A stretch of 64,000 nucleotides of DNA from Terebella lapidaria (taxonomy: Eukaryota; Annelida; Polychaeta; Terebellida; Terebellidae), in NCBI GenBank assembly GCA_949152475.1, contig OX424563.1:18821001-18885000 (forward strand), read 5' to 3'. The notes beneath the pieces are model-generated. The model ran no database searches. It saw only the letters and a program-made list of their open reading frames with translations, and had not been told where the DNA came from. Both the position numbers and the translations under genes were made by a program. Shown here piece by piece: positions 14,501-21,400 of this stretch. Within the stretch, counting starts at the first letter, position 1. Each line of letters opens with the position of its first letter.

Positions 14501-14773
14501 GAAGTTAGGATATGAGGAGATAAACAGTGCATGATGGGAACCGTACTTTCATGTATATATAGCGAATTTAAATTTGAGCACCACACCAGCGTCCATATGT
14601 AAATAAAGAGCTTTATTGCATGCATAAAGCATTATTTTATAAATAATAATAAATGATTTAGAATATTTGTGTCATTTTCCCTCCCAGAGCGCCGCAGAGT
14701 TCGGCTGTTCGGCTGCATGAAATACCTCGGTGATCATATAATCTCTAAGATGGATGAAGAACAGTTAGTATAG
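2506..14773 (+). CDS. DEK_C and SWIB/MDM2 domain protein (UAF30/SPP27-like), ten exons
   Basis: Predicted 279-aa nuclear protein. Exons: 2506-2548, 3497-3587, 3810-4008, 4202-4261, 4661-4774, 6369-6438, 6557-6618, 7670-7729, 7874-7928, 14688-14773; all introns are GT-AG and the joined 840 nt is open to TAG. Residues 1-57 form a DEK_C domain (KEILRGADLSQLSSKKVRKQ, then ELTNRRKEIDELL). Residues about 60-111 are acidic, 112-192 basic and Lys/Arg-rich, and 193-270 a SWIB/MDM2 fold (LLSPALANVVGTDRLP, VVKKIWEISRERNLFDPKNK, FIICDDDFYKIF, FGCMKYLGDHI). The family includes yeast UAF30 (RNA polymerase I upstream factor) and SWI/SNF-associated proteins; a role in transcription or chromatin is inferred. 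The last intron (7929-14687) was enlarged by an antisense Ngaro element. ATG 2506 was chosen because it opens directly into DEK_C. Confidence 0.88.
3142..3306. repeat. Short inverted-repeat element in intron 1 of the SWIB gene
   Basis: AATTGACCTATCGCCAAA near 3142-3160 is matched in inverse near 3288-3306 (TTTGGCGATAGGTTAATT). The sequence just after it, a 'gatgatccaa-acaaaactac' stretch, resembles 45795-45830, so it looks like part of an interspersed family. No coding content. Confidence 0.4.
5249..6328. mobile_element. Foldback element with long inverted repeats and TTAA target duplication
   Basis: The arms at about 5249-5640 and 5940-6328 are inverted copies of each other over about 390 bp with some divergence, starting AGAGCATGTGTCAC. 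Both ends are flanked by TTAA (5245-5248 and 6329-6332). It encodes nothing. TTAA targets are typical of piggyBac-like and Kolobok-like transposons; which one mobilised this copy is not visible. It fills about two thirds of intron 5 of the SWIB gene and ends 40 bp before exon 6, so the acceptor of that exon has only a short host-derived lead-in. Confidence 0.75.
6912..7122. mobile_element. TA-flanked MITE (Tc1/mariner-like ends)
   Basis: 211 bp with ends CTGTAAACGTAT and ATACGTTTACAG, flanked by TA on both sides (6910-6911, 7123-7124). The inside is rich in 'cgcg' and 'ttcgcg' and holds a T15 run. It lies in intron 7 of the SWIB gene. Ends of this type are common in marine invertebrate genomes. 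Confidence 0.65.
8322..8880. repeat. Diverged tandem copies in the Ngaro B2 side
   Basis: Two further, increasingly diverged copies of an approximately 250-bp unit, recognisable by 'gaagcaagctacaaaaccaa' and 'gagtatttacaaggta' variants. They extend the outer 356-bp B2 block, so the repeat unit is itself tandem (about three copies from 7966 to 8850). Confidence 0.65.
9512..10396 (-). CDS. Ngaro part: tyrosine recombinase
   Basis: About 294 aa, starting at an ATG just after the RT-RNase H stop. The N-terminal SAM-like core-binding part has AQLTYKRSWRAFKRFLKK. The catalytic part has ALRVSET, HSFRIGKTTDLAVSG and a GRWKSSAYQSYI C-terminal block carrying the tyrosine. It integrates a circular DNA copy without target duplication, which matches the ends seen here. 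Confidence 0.85.
   Translation of the reverse strand: MDALSSLSPSAQLTYKRSWRAFKRFLKKQVHAQIPATVHHIAMYAAHLHDNHLKASSIRSHLSAIGFMHELSGHSNPTRSFLISKLLSAYSKTDPAPATRKPITLNILLQLLASVKRHQQPKYDRCLITAMFTIMYHAALRVSETCHVTSSAHSLQENQFLVSSDQSEKMLIITFTSFKHSKSSPYRLALRATNDASCPVRAWLKYKARRGPFSGPAFIHKSGLPVKRRTLQTWLHTHLSYAGYDPSLFNTHSFRIGKTTDLAVSGQSRSHIALVGRWKSSAYQSYIKPTLVYA
10399..12411 (-). CDS. Ngaro part: reverse transcriptase-RNase H
   Basis: 670-aa open frame. RT motifs are visible (KTDISDAYRLIPIHP, LPQGCASSCSIFEKF, HYIDDFIFF), followed by an RNase H domain (GMASDASHQGFGACF, FSTDNQAVKDIIN, HIPGISNHLPDAISRF). This is the arrangement of DIRS-order retroelements. It copies element RNA into DNA. The frame begins inside the gag frame; expression by the overlap or read-through usual in this family is inferred. 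Confidence 0.85.
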   Translation of the reverse strand: MTVTFALIANLYPVPGPQFGAIFSSRMDPINASFFVPNKNNKPRPFAPPPTCSRLPKVIPSPKVTASGSTTVVSDVTTAWDASFSTNALDAKGDIQSTECVRQPPPLLFRNPPLPENPPKNFKPDHSQSQAGPIHPNPNSSIITPIHPDRLQYHLASARYDETISQYLVTGFTFGFPLHHPDPITNHLVPNPKSTHQYRDVIREKLSVEISAGRMEGPFDLPPFPNFHVSPLTVVPKSEPGKFRLIHNLSHPYDGTSINDGIPDSCKTVQYSSIRDAIKILLQLPKGAMSAKTDISDAYRLIPIHPFDHPKLGLQFDQQFYFDKCLPQGCASSCSIFEKFSTALQAIFEHCTPTGAGRCLHYIDDFIFFSSDFQSCNYNLQAFIELCTDIGVPLSSKKTTLPSTNTTFLGIELDSVNQLARLPLDKLTEYRDVLAHTLLQKKITRRQLESLIGKLNFAAAVIPARPFLRRLIDLLKPHQQPHYFIRLSREVKDDLATWLHFMNQYNGVTYFRALNITHSDAIGMASDASHQGFGACFHHQWIQCPYPPNWASFHITVLELYPIYVMMALFGSHIQNSNILFSTDNQAVKDIINRQTSKNKHAMTIVRALVLILVRHNISLKATHIPGISNHLPDAISRFKVTSEMLQRYRMDPTPTPIPMHLLPEHFGIE
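11996..13210 (-). CDS. Ngaro part: gag-like protein
   Basis: 404 aa. The N-terminal third is very rich in Ser, Arg and Lys (SR-like), followed by a globular middle and a Cys/His-rich stretch near the C-terminus (CDNGMGCQFQHKCPRC, a CCCH-like pattern). Position and composition fit the nucleic-acid-binding gag-like ORF of Ngaro/DIRS elements. Its end overlaps the start of the RT frame by about 0.4 kb. Confidence 0.7.
   Translation of the reverse strand: MGRPKKSQEPEDQPSTSSAENILQKARALRAKLAAEARSRPRLRSSPPSDPPSSSEEASPERSRSPPRKSSKNVPSDQSSMDSLESSPVCSSKRRKHRSSSAGSSRKHRKSRSRKSRKHRRSRSTSTSSTSSGESSSASDSDNTPLISHPTISFGCSLGANVSSKLRNKIMQNRYIDLALLIPQYLTKSSPEFVLRQGANNSTKLIKNKPKIDLTLELWQLAFDTYISIYMHTARSSSSMSTLVTELLTYKKQIFDLNKMGYDWQAYDRHFRSDREFVPCSWSTVRSDLLISYGPYQRQLFRPQQKQQTTSFRSAPNMLKTSEGHSIPKGYCVRFHNRSERCDNGMGCQFQHKCPRCQGRHPVYRMCSSTSTTPVPKPSTAGKPAQELQARPFAKSGGTHPSKP
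13390..13690. repeat. Hairpin mini-repeats inside Ngaro
   Basis: Eight or nine copies of GTGCATAGCACTGG or near variants, spaced roughly 20-60 bp apart, between the hydrolase and gag frames. Each unit holds AGTGC and GCACT and can fold into a small hairpin. This could be an RNA structure of the element's leader. Confidence 0.7.
13749..14384 (-). CDS. Ngaro part: SGNH-type hydrolase-like protein
   Basis: About 211 aa from the ATG at 14384. The string LLIGHSFIRR near the start, LLDIGSNDLA in the middle and DDGIHVNSEHL near the end match blocks I, III and V of SGNH/GDSL hydrolases. A hydrolase-like gene is known in several animal Ngaro elements; its substrate is unknown. Here it is the first gene after the A1 repeat, upstream of gag. 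Confidence 0.75.
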   Translation of the reverse strand: MDCLLIGHSFIRRFSCYLTEKRYCYPSNIISPISAARGSVFLEVDNQFHGIYSFCDRVNLIDDLKIREILPVTQTLHSCIVLLDIGSNDLANLVDVDANQCLQLATKLLDFLQALSTSDSVKACAINSVIPRSGKLLCSQDVFRENAKIFNNYLSKSITNEKLFYHNKIKGFSSRPVEDWSDDGIHVNSEHLCHYAARVRHGILFMNRKFR

Positions 14774-14878
14774 CAACAGGCCTGGGGGTCCAAAAGGGAC
14801 TCATTGCTGCATGTATTTGTGTGAATTAAAAGTAAGTACATGTATCTCAAACAATTGCTGAATTTGAGCCTTTGAGGA

Positions 14879-14884
14879 AATAAA
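14879..14884 (+). promoter_or_regulatory. Polyadenylation signal of the SWIB gene
   Basis: AATAAA about 105 bp after the stop codon at 14771-14773, in AT-rich sequence with no later coding exon. It fits the end of this transcript, leaving roughly 350 bp before the transposon at 15241. Confidence 0.55.
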
Positions 14885-15240
14885 GCAATATTTTGGGCTT
14901 CATTTTACAACTGGTACATTATATCATACCAAATGTATTTGATCGCTAATTTACATAGACAAATCCAGTTTGATCAGTATTTGTTTTTTAGTCAGTATCC
15001 TGTTTTAAAAATCAGCGGTGGTGAATCATTAATATTGCAGCCATATCATTGCAATTCACACAACAACAAAAATATTTCGTCCAATTTCAAGTCTGCTTCA
15101 GCTCATGTCTGGCAGATGCTGACACCTTGTGGCTATTTCTAAAACTACAGTCCCAACATTGACACCTGCATGAAACCACCGCAAACGCAGACATCGTTAT
15201 TGATTGCTTGTCCTTGACATGTTTGGGTGAATGTAGGGAG

Positions 15241-15881
15241 TAGCCCCAGTGGTGACCCTGTACACAACTATTTTATATCTGATGTTTATGTTGTTGTGTG
15301 AGGGTCACAGTTCCTGGCAATTGCCCAGATTATCGCCCGGACCTTTGCAGCTTCAAACGGACATGAGAACAATGACAGGCTGCCATCCGAACATTTTATT
15401 TGTGAAGACGCATATCTTCGCTAGAAATCCGGTATATCAATTGCATGCCAGGTCCAGTTTATAACCAGATAACAGCTTACTTTCGCCAGGGGATAATTTT
15501 CAAGTCTTTTGCTCATGGCCGCTTCAAGGGAGTGACGGCCTCTGATTGGCTGGCTCGCCAAGGCCACCAAGGTCGTCTGGAATACGGTGTCCGAATGTGG
15601 CCATTAGTAACCTCGTTTTATTAAAACGTTGAATTGCCGTTGCAAACCATATCAGTGTACATTGGATGATGATACGGGTGTGAAATTTTTGTATTATGTA
15701 CCTCTGATTATTTTCTGTGAATGATACAATCATTTTATCAATAAAATAACTTTAAAAATACTACGTGTTGATTTTGTCACTTGGACATTTTTTTTATTGT
15801 TTTAATAGTTTTATGCTAATATCCCTCCTAAATATGGATCATGTGATCTGGTGCCAAATGCAAACATGGCTGAGTCAACAT
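15241..15881. repeat. Left 641-bp terminal inverted repeat with promoter and first codons of the helicase
   Basis: Matches 24093-24733 in inverse. It includes the helicase leader and its first five codons (MAEST), ending at the CAT after 'gagtcaa'. Promoter activity is inferred from position. Small frames inside it (15249-15464 and 15524-15733 antisense) recur in the other copy only because the DNA is duplicated. Confidence 0.9.
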
Positions 15882-17854
15882 CAGCATTTACTGCTATTCT
15901 TGAAGAAAGCAGAAAGAAAATGGGTATAAAGTACCAGTTCAAACCAGAACAGAGAGATGCTATCATATCTCTCTGTGGGAGGCAAAACATATTTTGTGTT
16001 CTGCCTACCGGTTTTGGGAAGTCCGACATATATGGTTTCGTTCCCGTGGTTTTGAACAAGGTATGAACTGCAGTTATAAACCAAATTGAATTGAAATTTC
16101 ATTGCATTTCATGGAATATTCCGAAGAATACAGAACGTTATGGTGAAAATTATTTTTAGCTTCATTCCGGCCCCCAAATTAAGTATATATATTTGCAGTT
16201 GCATCCGAACAACCCAGTTTCTGCACTGGTTATCAGCCCTTTAAGGTCGATCATGAAGGAGCAGGTCACAAAATGGTCCAGTCGTGGTGTGAAGTGTGTT
16301 GCACTTACACAGAAAAAGGAAATGGCACCCCAAGATATCGATGGCATGTAGTGGCACGCTTTATTTAGAACCAATATAGATTATAAGTTAAAAAGTGCCA
16401 CATTTTATTACAGTAAAAAATTTCTGTCGCAGATGTTCTGCAAGGGAGAATTACGTTACTATTCGCGACTCCCGAGAGTCTGTTTGCCGAGCCTTGGTTC
16501 TCCGTTATTCGAGAACAAAGGCGAAAGATATGTCTGATGGCACTAGATGAGGTGCACTGCATGGCTGTATGGTAAGAAAAGCGATAAAATCTAAGTTATT
16601 CATGTCAATAAATTATACTGATAGGTAAAGCATTAAACATGTCACTGAATTCTGCACTACGTGTATTCTATGTAGGGGTAATACATTCCGGCCAATGTAC
16701 CAGAAAGTTGGGAAAATTCGCTCCCTACTCAGCAAGGTGCCAATCTTGGCGGTCACGGCAACGATAACTGCAGATATGCAGAAGCAAGTATTCGAGCTGT
16801 TGCATGTGACTGCAGTGGACTTCAAGCACATTGTAGTTGTTCCAGATAGGTCAGTTATTCAGAATTTTTAGATTAATGAAATGAAAAAAAAACTCTGATA
16901 AATACACATGACATTCAAGTGTAAATTTTCACATTACAAATATGCAGGAAAAACATCAGCCTAGCCATTGACAATTCGACTGGTCAGTCTCTGAAGAATG
17001 ATCTGATGTGGTATGCGGAGGAGTTGAGAGACAAAAAATTAGCTGCTAGAAAAACAATTATATTCGCAAGGTATGAATATTAAATAAAGTGTGAATTTCA
17101 AAATTTTTCAATGTATGCTGTATTAGTTTCTAAAGTGTAACCAAGCAAGTAGTGGCCCGTCCAGATTATGATTGTAACCCAAAACCTCTTCCACATCAGT
17201 CATCCACTTTACCGCATTAGCTTATAGGAAATCCCGCTAGCCAATCTAGTTCGAATCCCATTCTGGGCTAGGCATTGCTTGGTTACTCAAGTGCAAATTG
17301 TAAACTGATATATACACCACAGGTCGATTGACACAGTGATGGAAATCTTCGGATTCATCTCGGATGTACTGGATGACAACCTGTATGATGGAGATACCGC
17401 TGTTGTGGAAGTTTTCCATGGACGCGTGGACCCAACTGCTGAGGAGGAAGTTCCACAGTCATTTGCCAAGGAAAATGCTTACCCTCGATGCATAATCACA
17501 ACAGTTGCTTTCGGGATGGGCATGGACATACCTGACGTTGAACTCGTTATCCATTGGGGCCCACCTAGCAACCCACTAAGCTACTGGCAAGAGGTTGGAA
17601 GATGTGCCAGGGAAGGAAGCAAGGGTATTGCCATAATGTACACTCCGCCTTTCTCGGTCAGCTCACGATTGCTGGAGGATCGTATGATGACTATTGTGCG
17701 CAAAGAAGTGACATGTATACGGAAGCTGATGCTCACTGAACTGAAGGTTGAGGGGATAACAGATCATGAAATTGAGCAATGTTGTGGAGGCCCAGCATGT
17801 TGTTCCAGATGCAATAGCGATTTATTGGCATCATACAAGACAAATTGTGATTAA
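15866..17854 (+). CDS. RecQ-family DNA helicase, transposon-borne, six exons
   Basis: 435 aa, a 3'-5' DNA helicase by family. Exons: 15866-16060, 16199-16343, 16433-16571, 16676-16849, 16948-17070, 17323-17854; joined length 1308 nt, open to the stop. Visible motifs: Q-motif-like YQFKPEQRDAI (residues 23-33), Walker A LPTGFGKS (46-53), DEVH box (152-155), TATIT (187-191), motif V TTVAFGMGMDIPD (about 318-330), motif VI QEVGRCARE (348-356), and a Cys cluster CCGGPACCSRC near residue 415 like the RecQ zinc site. It is a short RecQ without recognisable winged-helix or HRDC parts. Intron 2 seems to use a GC donor (16344). The start codon lies in the left inverted repeat. A role in unwinding transposon ends or copy intermediates is inference. 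Confidence 0.88.
17140..17288. repeat. Short inverted-repeat insert with tRNA-like A and B boxes in helicase intron 5
   Basis: GTAACCAAGCAA near 17140 is matched in inverse near 17276-17287. Inside, TAGCTTATAGG (17218-17228) resembles a Pol III A box and AGTTCGAATCC (17248-17258) a B box, about 20 bp apart. It could be a worn tRNA-derived SINE head or a small MITE. Confidence 0.35.
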
Positions 17855-17865
17855 GATTTCAACTC

Positions 17866-18477
17866 GTGTTTGTGACATTCATCAAATACTGACATACAAA
17901 ATTTAAAGATAAATAGATCTATCTTGGACAGTACAAAGGTGGTGATACAGAGATCAAGGGTTACTCTGTTCGTACTTGCTGCTTGTACAAACATGCACAT
18001 GACTGATGTCAAAACGCTACATTGCAGTCTGACTATTAAATACATGTACTCAACAGTTTATTTTCACTAGTCTCATTGGATTGGATGAACCAGGTGACAA
18101 TCATCTCAATTAGTCATATAGATAGCTTTGAGACTTCTATGTGCAATCCAACCATAACTATTCTGAGTACACGATTACAACGAGTTATTTTGGTAAGTTT
18201 CTCACTGACTTACAATTCTCCATCTCTTGATCAACATTTTAATGAAAATTTGAATCTTCAACTGATTTTTGTGACATTCATCGAATCCTGACATATCAAA
18301 CTTCAAAGATAATAACACTTAGCTTGGTACTCAACAGCTGAATTTCACTAGTCTCATTGGATGGGATAAAGTAGGCGACAACCATCTCAAATAAAATATA
18401 TATACCTCATAGACTCCTATGTGCACTTAAACATCAACAATTCTGAGAACACAGAACCAGTCATTCATGTGAATTTC
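17866..18477. repeat. Tandem duplication between the two convergent transposon genes
   Basis: An approximately 400-bp block beginning GTGACATTCATC occurs twice in a row (from about 17871 and about 18271), with shared landmarks such as 'cactagtctcattgga' and 'cttctatgtgca' variants. It separates the two stop codons and probably holds both 3' UTRs. No coding frame. Confidence 0.6.
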
Positions 18478-21400
18478 TCACTTATTTACAATACTTCTTC
18501 TCTTCATCAACATGTGATGCCATTTATCTGCCTGAGTGGTTAACATTTTCAGTTTTCGACCCAACTGCACAGGACTTTTCAGTGTCTTATCAATCCGAAA
18601 TGAGGGAAAGGACTTGTGCTCACGAGGTGGGCAGTAGGCGAACAGAGCTTCTGAAACGTTGGCGCTCACGAAGTTCCGAACCTCACTCTTCGGAGTTGAG
18701 TACTTGCTGCCGCACTTAGGTTTCGGATCGTCCGACAGCCCCAGCAACGATCCTGACAAGCGCTGTCTCACCTCATCACGCATCACCCCCGACATGCGAC
18801 TGCATCTCTCCACCTGCTGTGGGGTGTATACACCTCTGGAGTTCTTTATCATGGCTGAAACCAAACATCAAGGAATTGGAACCCACCACTAAAAGTTGCT
18901 AAACGAGACAATGAATATGTGTGCTGCCAATATGAAATTAAGAAAGGTTGGCTTTGCATGTCAACAGAAAACAGTACGGATTTCAGTAGTTCATCTAAGG
19001 TACACGGTAAAGACTTTGAATGAATATATTTACTTTTGAAAGAGTTGTTGAGGTGTTCGTTCACAAGATCTAGTCCTAAGTTAGCATCTGGCTTCCCGCT
19101 AGGATTAGCAACACGGTTCCAAATCAACTGGTGCGTCTCGGTGGATGGGAGTATACCACCAGTGTCTGCAAATTGTAATTGTCACTCAGAAATTGAAAGT
19201 AATCTTCGAACAAAAAATGTGTGAGGTTATGCCTGGTGTCAATCTTTCCTCTGAACAACATTTGTTATCAAAATATGTTTTGAGATGTGTTTCGTCTGAA
19301 GGGAAGCAAATTGCACATACTGGTTAGCAAGCGGTGTCCGATTCTCAGGTATCGTGTGTGTCCATTGTGCCAGAATGACAGCATGTCGAAACGCCAAAAC
19401 ATCAGCATGGCAGGTCCATCACCTTGGCGTACAGCGTCTCGTCGAACGATGTGGTTGAGACCGCGCCAGCACAGGTCTAAACTGTACTGCTGCACAGCGT
19501 CATCATCACTGGACATCAGCTCACAGCGCTCACTGCAGTACCAAGTCTCTGTTTGGGGAATAAACGATATGTGTGTAACTGGAATGAATCTCATTGTTTA
19601 TTGTGTATTTGCAAACTTATTATGTAATATAATATAAATATAAAATGTATTATATAAATTATAACCTGGCAATGGCGCTTGTTGTCGGATGCATGTCTGA
19701 TGATACCATTCTTTCCCAAGACACTTGTCCTCACGAGCACACTGGACCATGGGATCACCTGTACGCTGGCCACACAAGCAATAAATGTATGTGTCAACGT
19801 CTTGGCACTCTGGACAAAACCAATCATCTTCGGGCGCCTCTTTCATGATCGGTTGCAAACATGAGAAATGATACCAGCCATTACAGCAGTGGCTGTTGGC
19901 ACACTGTACCATCTCGTCATCCTTATCTGAAAACCATTGGAATAAATTGGAGATATGGTAATACATAAATGCAGAAACCCATAAGATCTCTTATGGGTTT
20001 CTGATGAATGCTATTATAATATAGGTATTTGTTTAACACATCATCTAATATATGTATGAAATGCAATGCCATATTAATTGATGTGCACCTTCTCTGCAGA
20101 CACAGAAATGAAACTCGTCTTCGTCCATGTCACTTCTATCATCTGAATTCTGATATGCAGATTTGACAGATTCCAGGTCCTCGTGTGATGGCTGCTGCCA
20201 CAGCTGGTCGACAATCTTCTGCGCCATGAGCCAAACCCATTGCTTGAGCTCTTTCCGATCCGATGGTAGGTCTGTCGGTGCGTCTTCTAGGGCAGAAATA
20301 TCAGCTATCTGCATGTACAGCAGAAGAGTCAACCCATTGGTTGATAGCTGCGGAATAAATCAGACAAAGTACAGAAGATGAAAATCATATATTATGATTC
20401 CATGATGCGTATTTTATTTAATAACATATATATATACATGTGTGGGAAAGGGTATTCAGCAATTTCTAACCTCCAACATGTCCCAAACCGACTGGAAATG
20501 TGACATGACAGGCAGGGTGGCATTGTTTCGATTGAAGAATGTTCGCGTCTGAGATAATGTTCCCACATCTGCTTCACCATGGTTGACACACAAAGTTCGC
20601 ATCGTGTCCTATGATTGACAGTAAAATGTGCAGGTGTATGACCTGAGGTAGTCGCTGGTTGTTGAACAATTCTGTAAAGCCACAACAAAATTGCATTGAA
20701 TTTTTGCATTGCATACCTCGAGCAAGATACCCTCTTTGTGGAATTCTTGGGGACTCTCGATGAAACAACCAAGATCGTGTGTCTTTGTGTGGAACATCGT
20801 GCGCGCTTTCTTGGCCTTGGTCATGCACTCGATGCTCAAACCATCCCCATGGCAGGCTATGTTGACAGGTGTTCCATCATCAGATACAGGAACATACTGT
20901 CGGAGATGGTCTAGTACCTGCAATGTTCCGGGAGTCCCCGAAGGATTTGCATCAATGACACCCAACTGACAGAGTTCACTCTTCTGTGCCATCTCTGTGC
21001 TGTGCTCGTGTTCTATCCGCCGGGTACATTCTGTTCCTTCCAGGCACGGGACATGGTCAACCAGAATCTGAGCAACCAGAACAGTCATGCGGTATCTGAG
21101 AGTGTCAAAGTCTGCCGGAGATGGTACAAAGGTTGATGGCGGGAGGTCAAGGGGTTTCGTTGGTAGAGAATCGCTTGTACGTGTATTCTTTGGTGCTGCA
21201 ACTCGATCTTTAGCAGCGAATGCCATGGTGTACATGTGGAACGTTTTCTTTCTGTCTGTCGTCTGGTGTTTGATCGTTGACTGGAACTGCACGTTGTCAT
21301 ATGTGAGACTGAATCCAGCCATACCCTCAGGTGCTTCTGTCGAGAATTGGAGACGCTTCCTGCCACCTGAGCCCCTGCTCTTACCAGTGACTTCTGTCGT

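Larger units (their letters stand above)
7966..14637 (-). mobile_element. Ngaro-type tyrosine-recombinase retroelement, looks whole
   Basis: It shows the split direct repeats that define Ngaro elements. Reading along the minus strand: A1 (14637-14443), coding interior, B1 (9426-9071), A2 (9075-8881), then the B2 side (8880-7966), whose outer 356 bp equal B1. The A copies are both 195 bp and the B copies both 356 bp; I see no differences within either pair, so the insertion is young. There is no target duplication, as expected for this family. Parts in order: SGNH-type hydrolase, gag-like, RT-RNase H, tyrosine recombinase. All four frames are open, so it looks whole. It lies antisense in the last intron of the SWIB gene. 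Confidence 0.88.

Noticed and set aside
15249-15464. 71-codon frame in the left inverted repeat, also found at 24510-24725
   Set aside because: Its duplication is explained by the inverted repeat itself; no domain, and it lies upstream of the real start codons.
20163-20381. Plus-strand frames across the minus-strand putative transposase
   Set aside because: Antisense shadows of exons with continuous phase and recognisable motifs on the minus strand.
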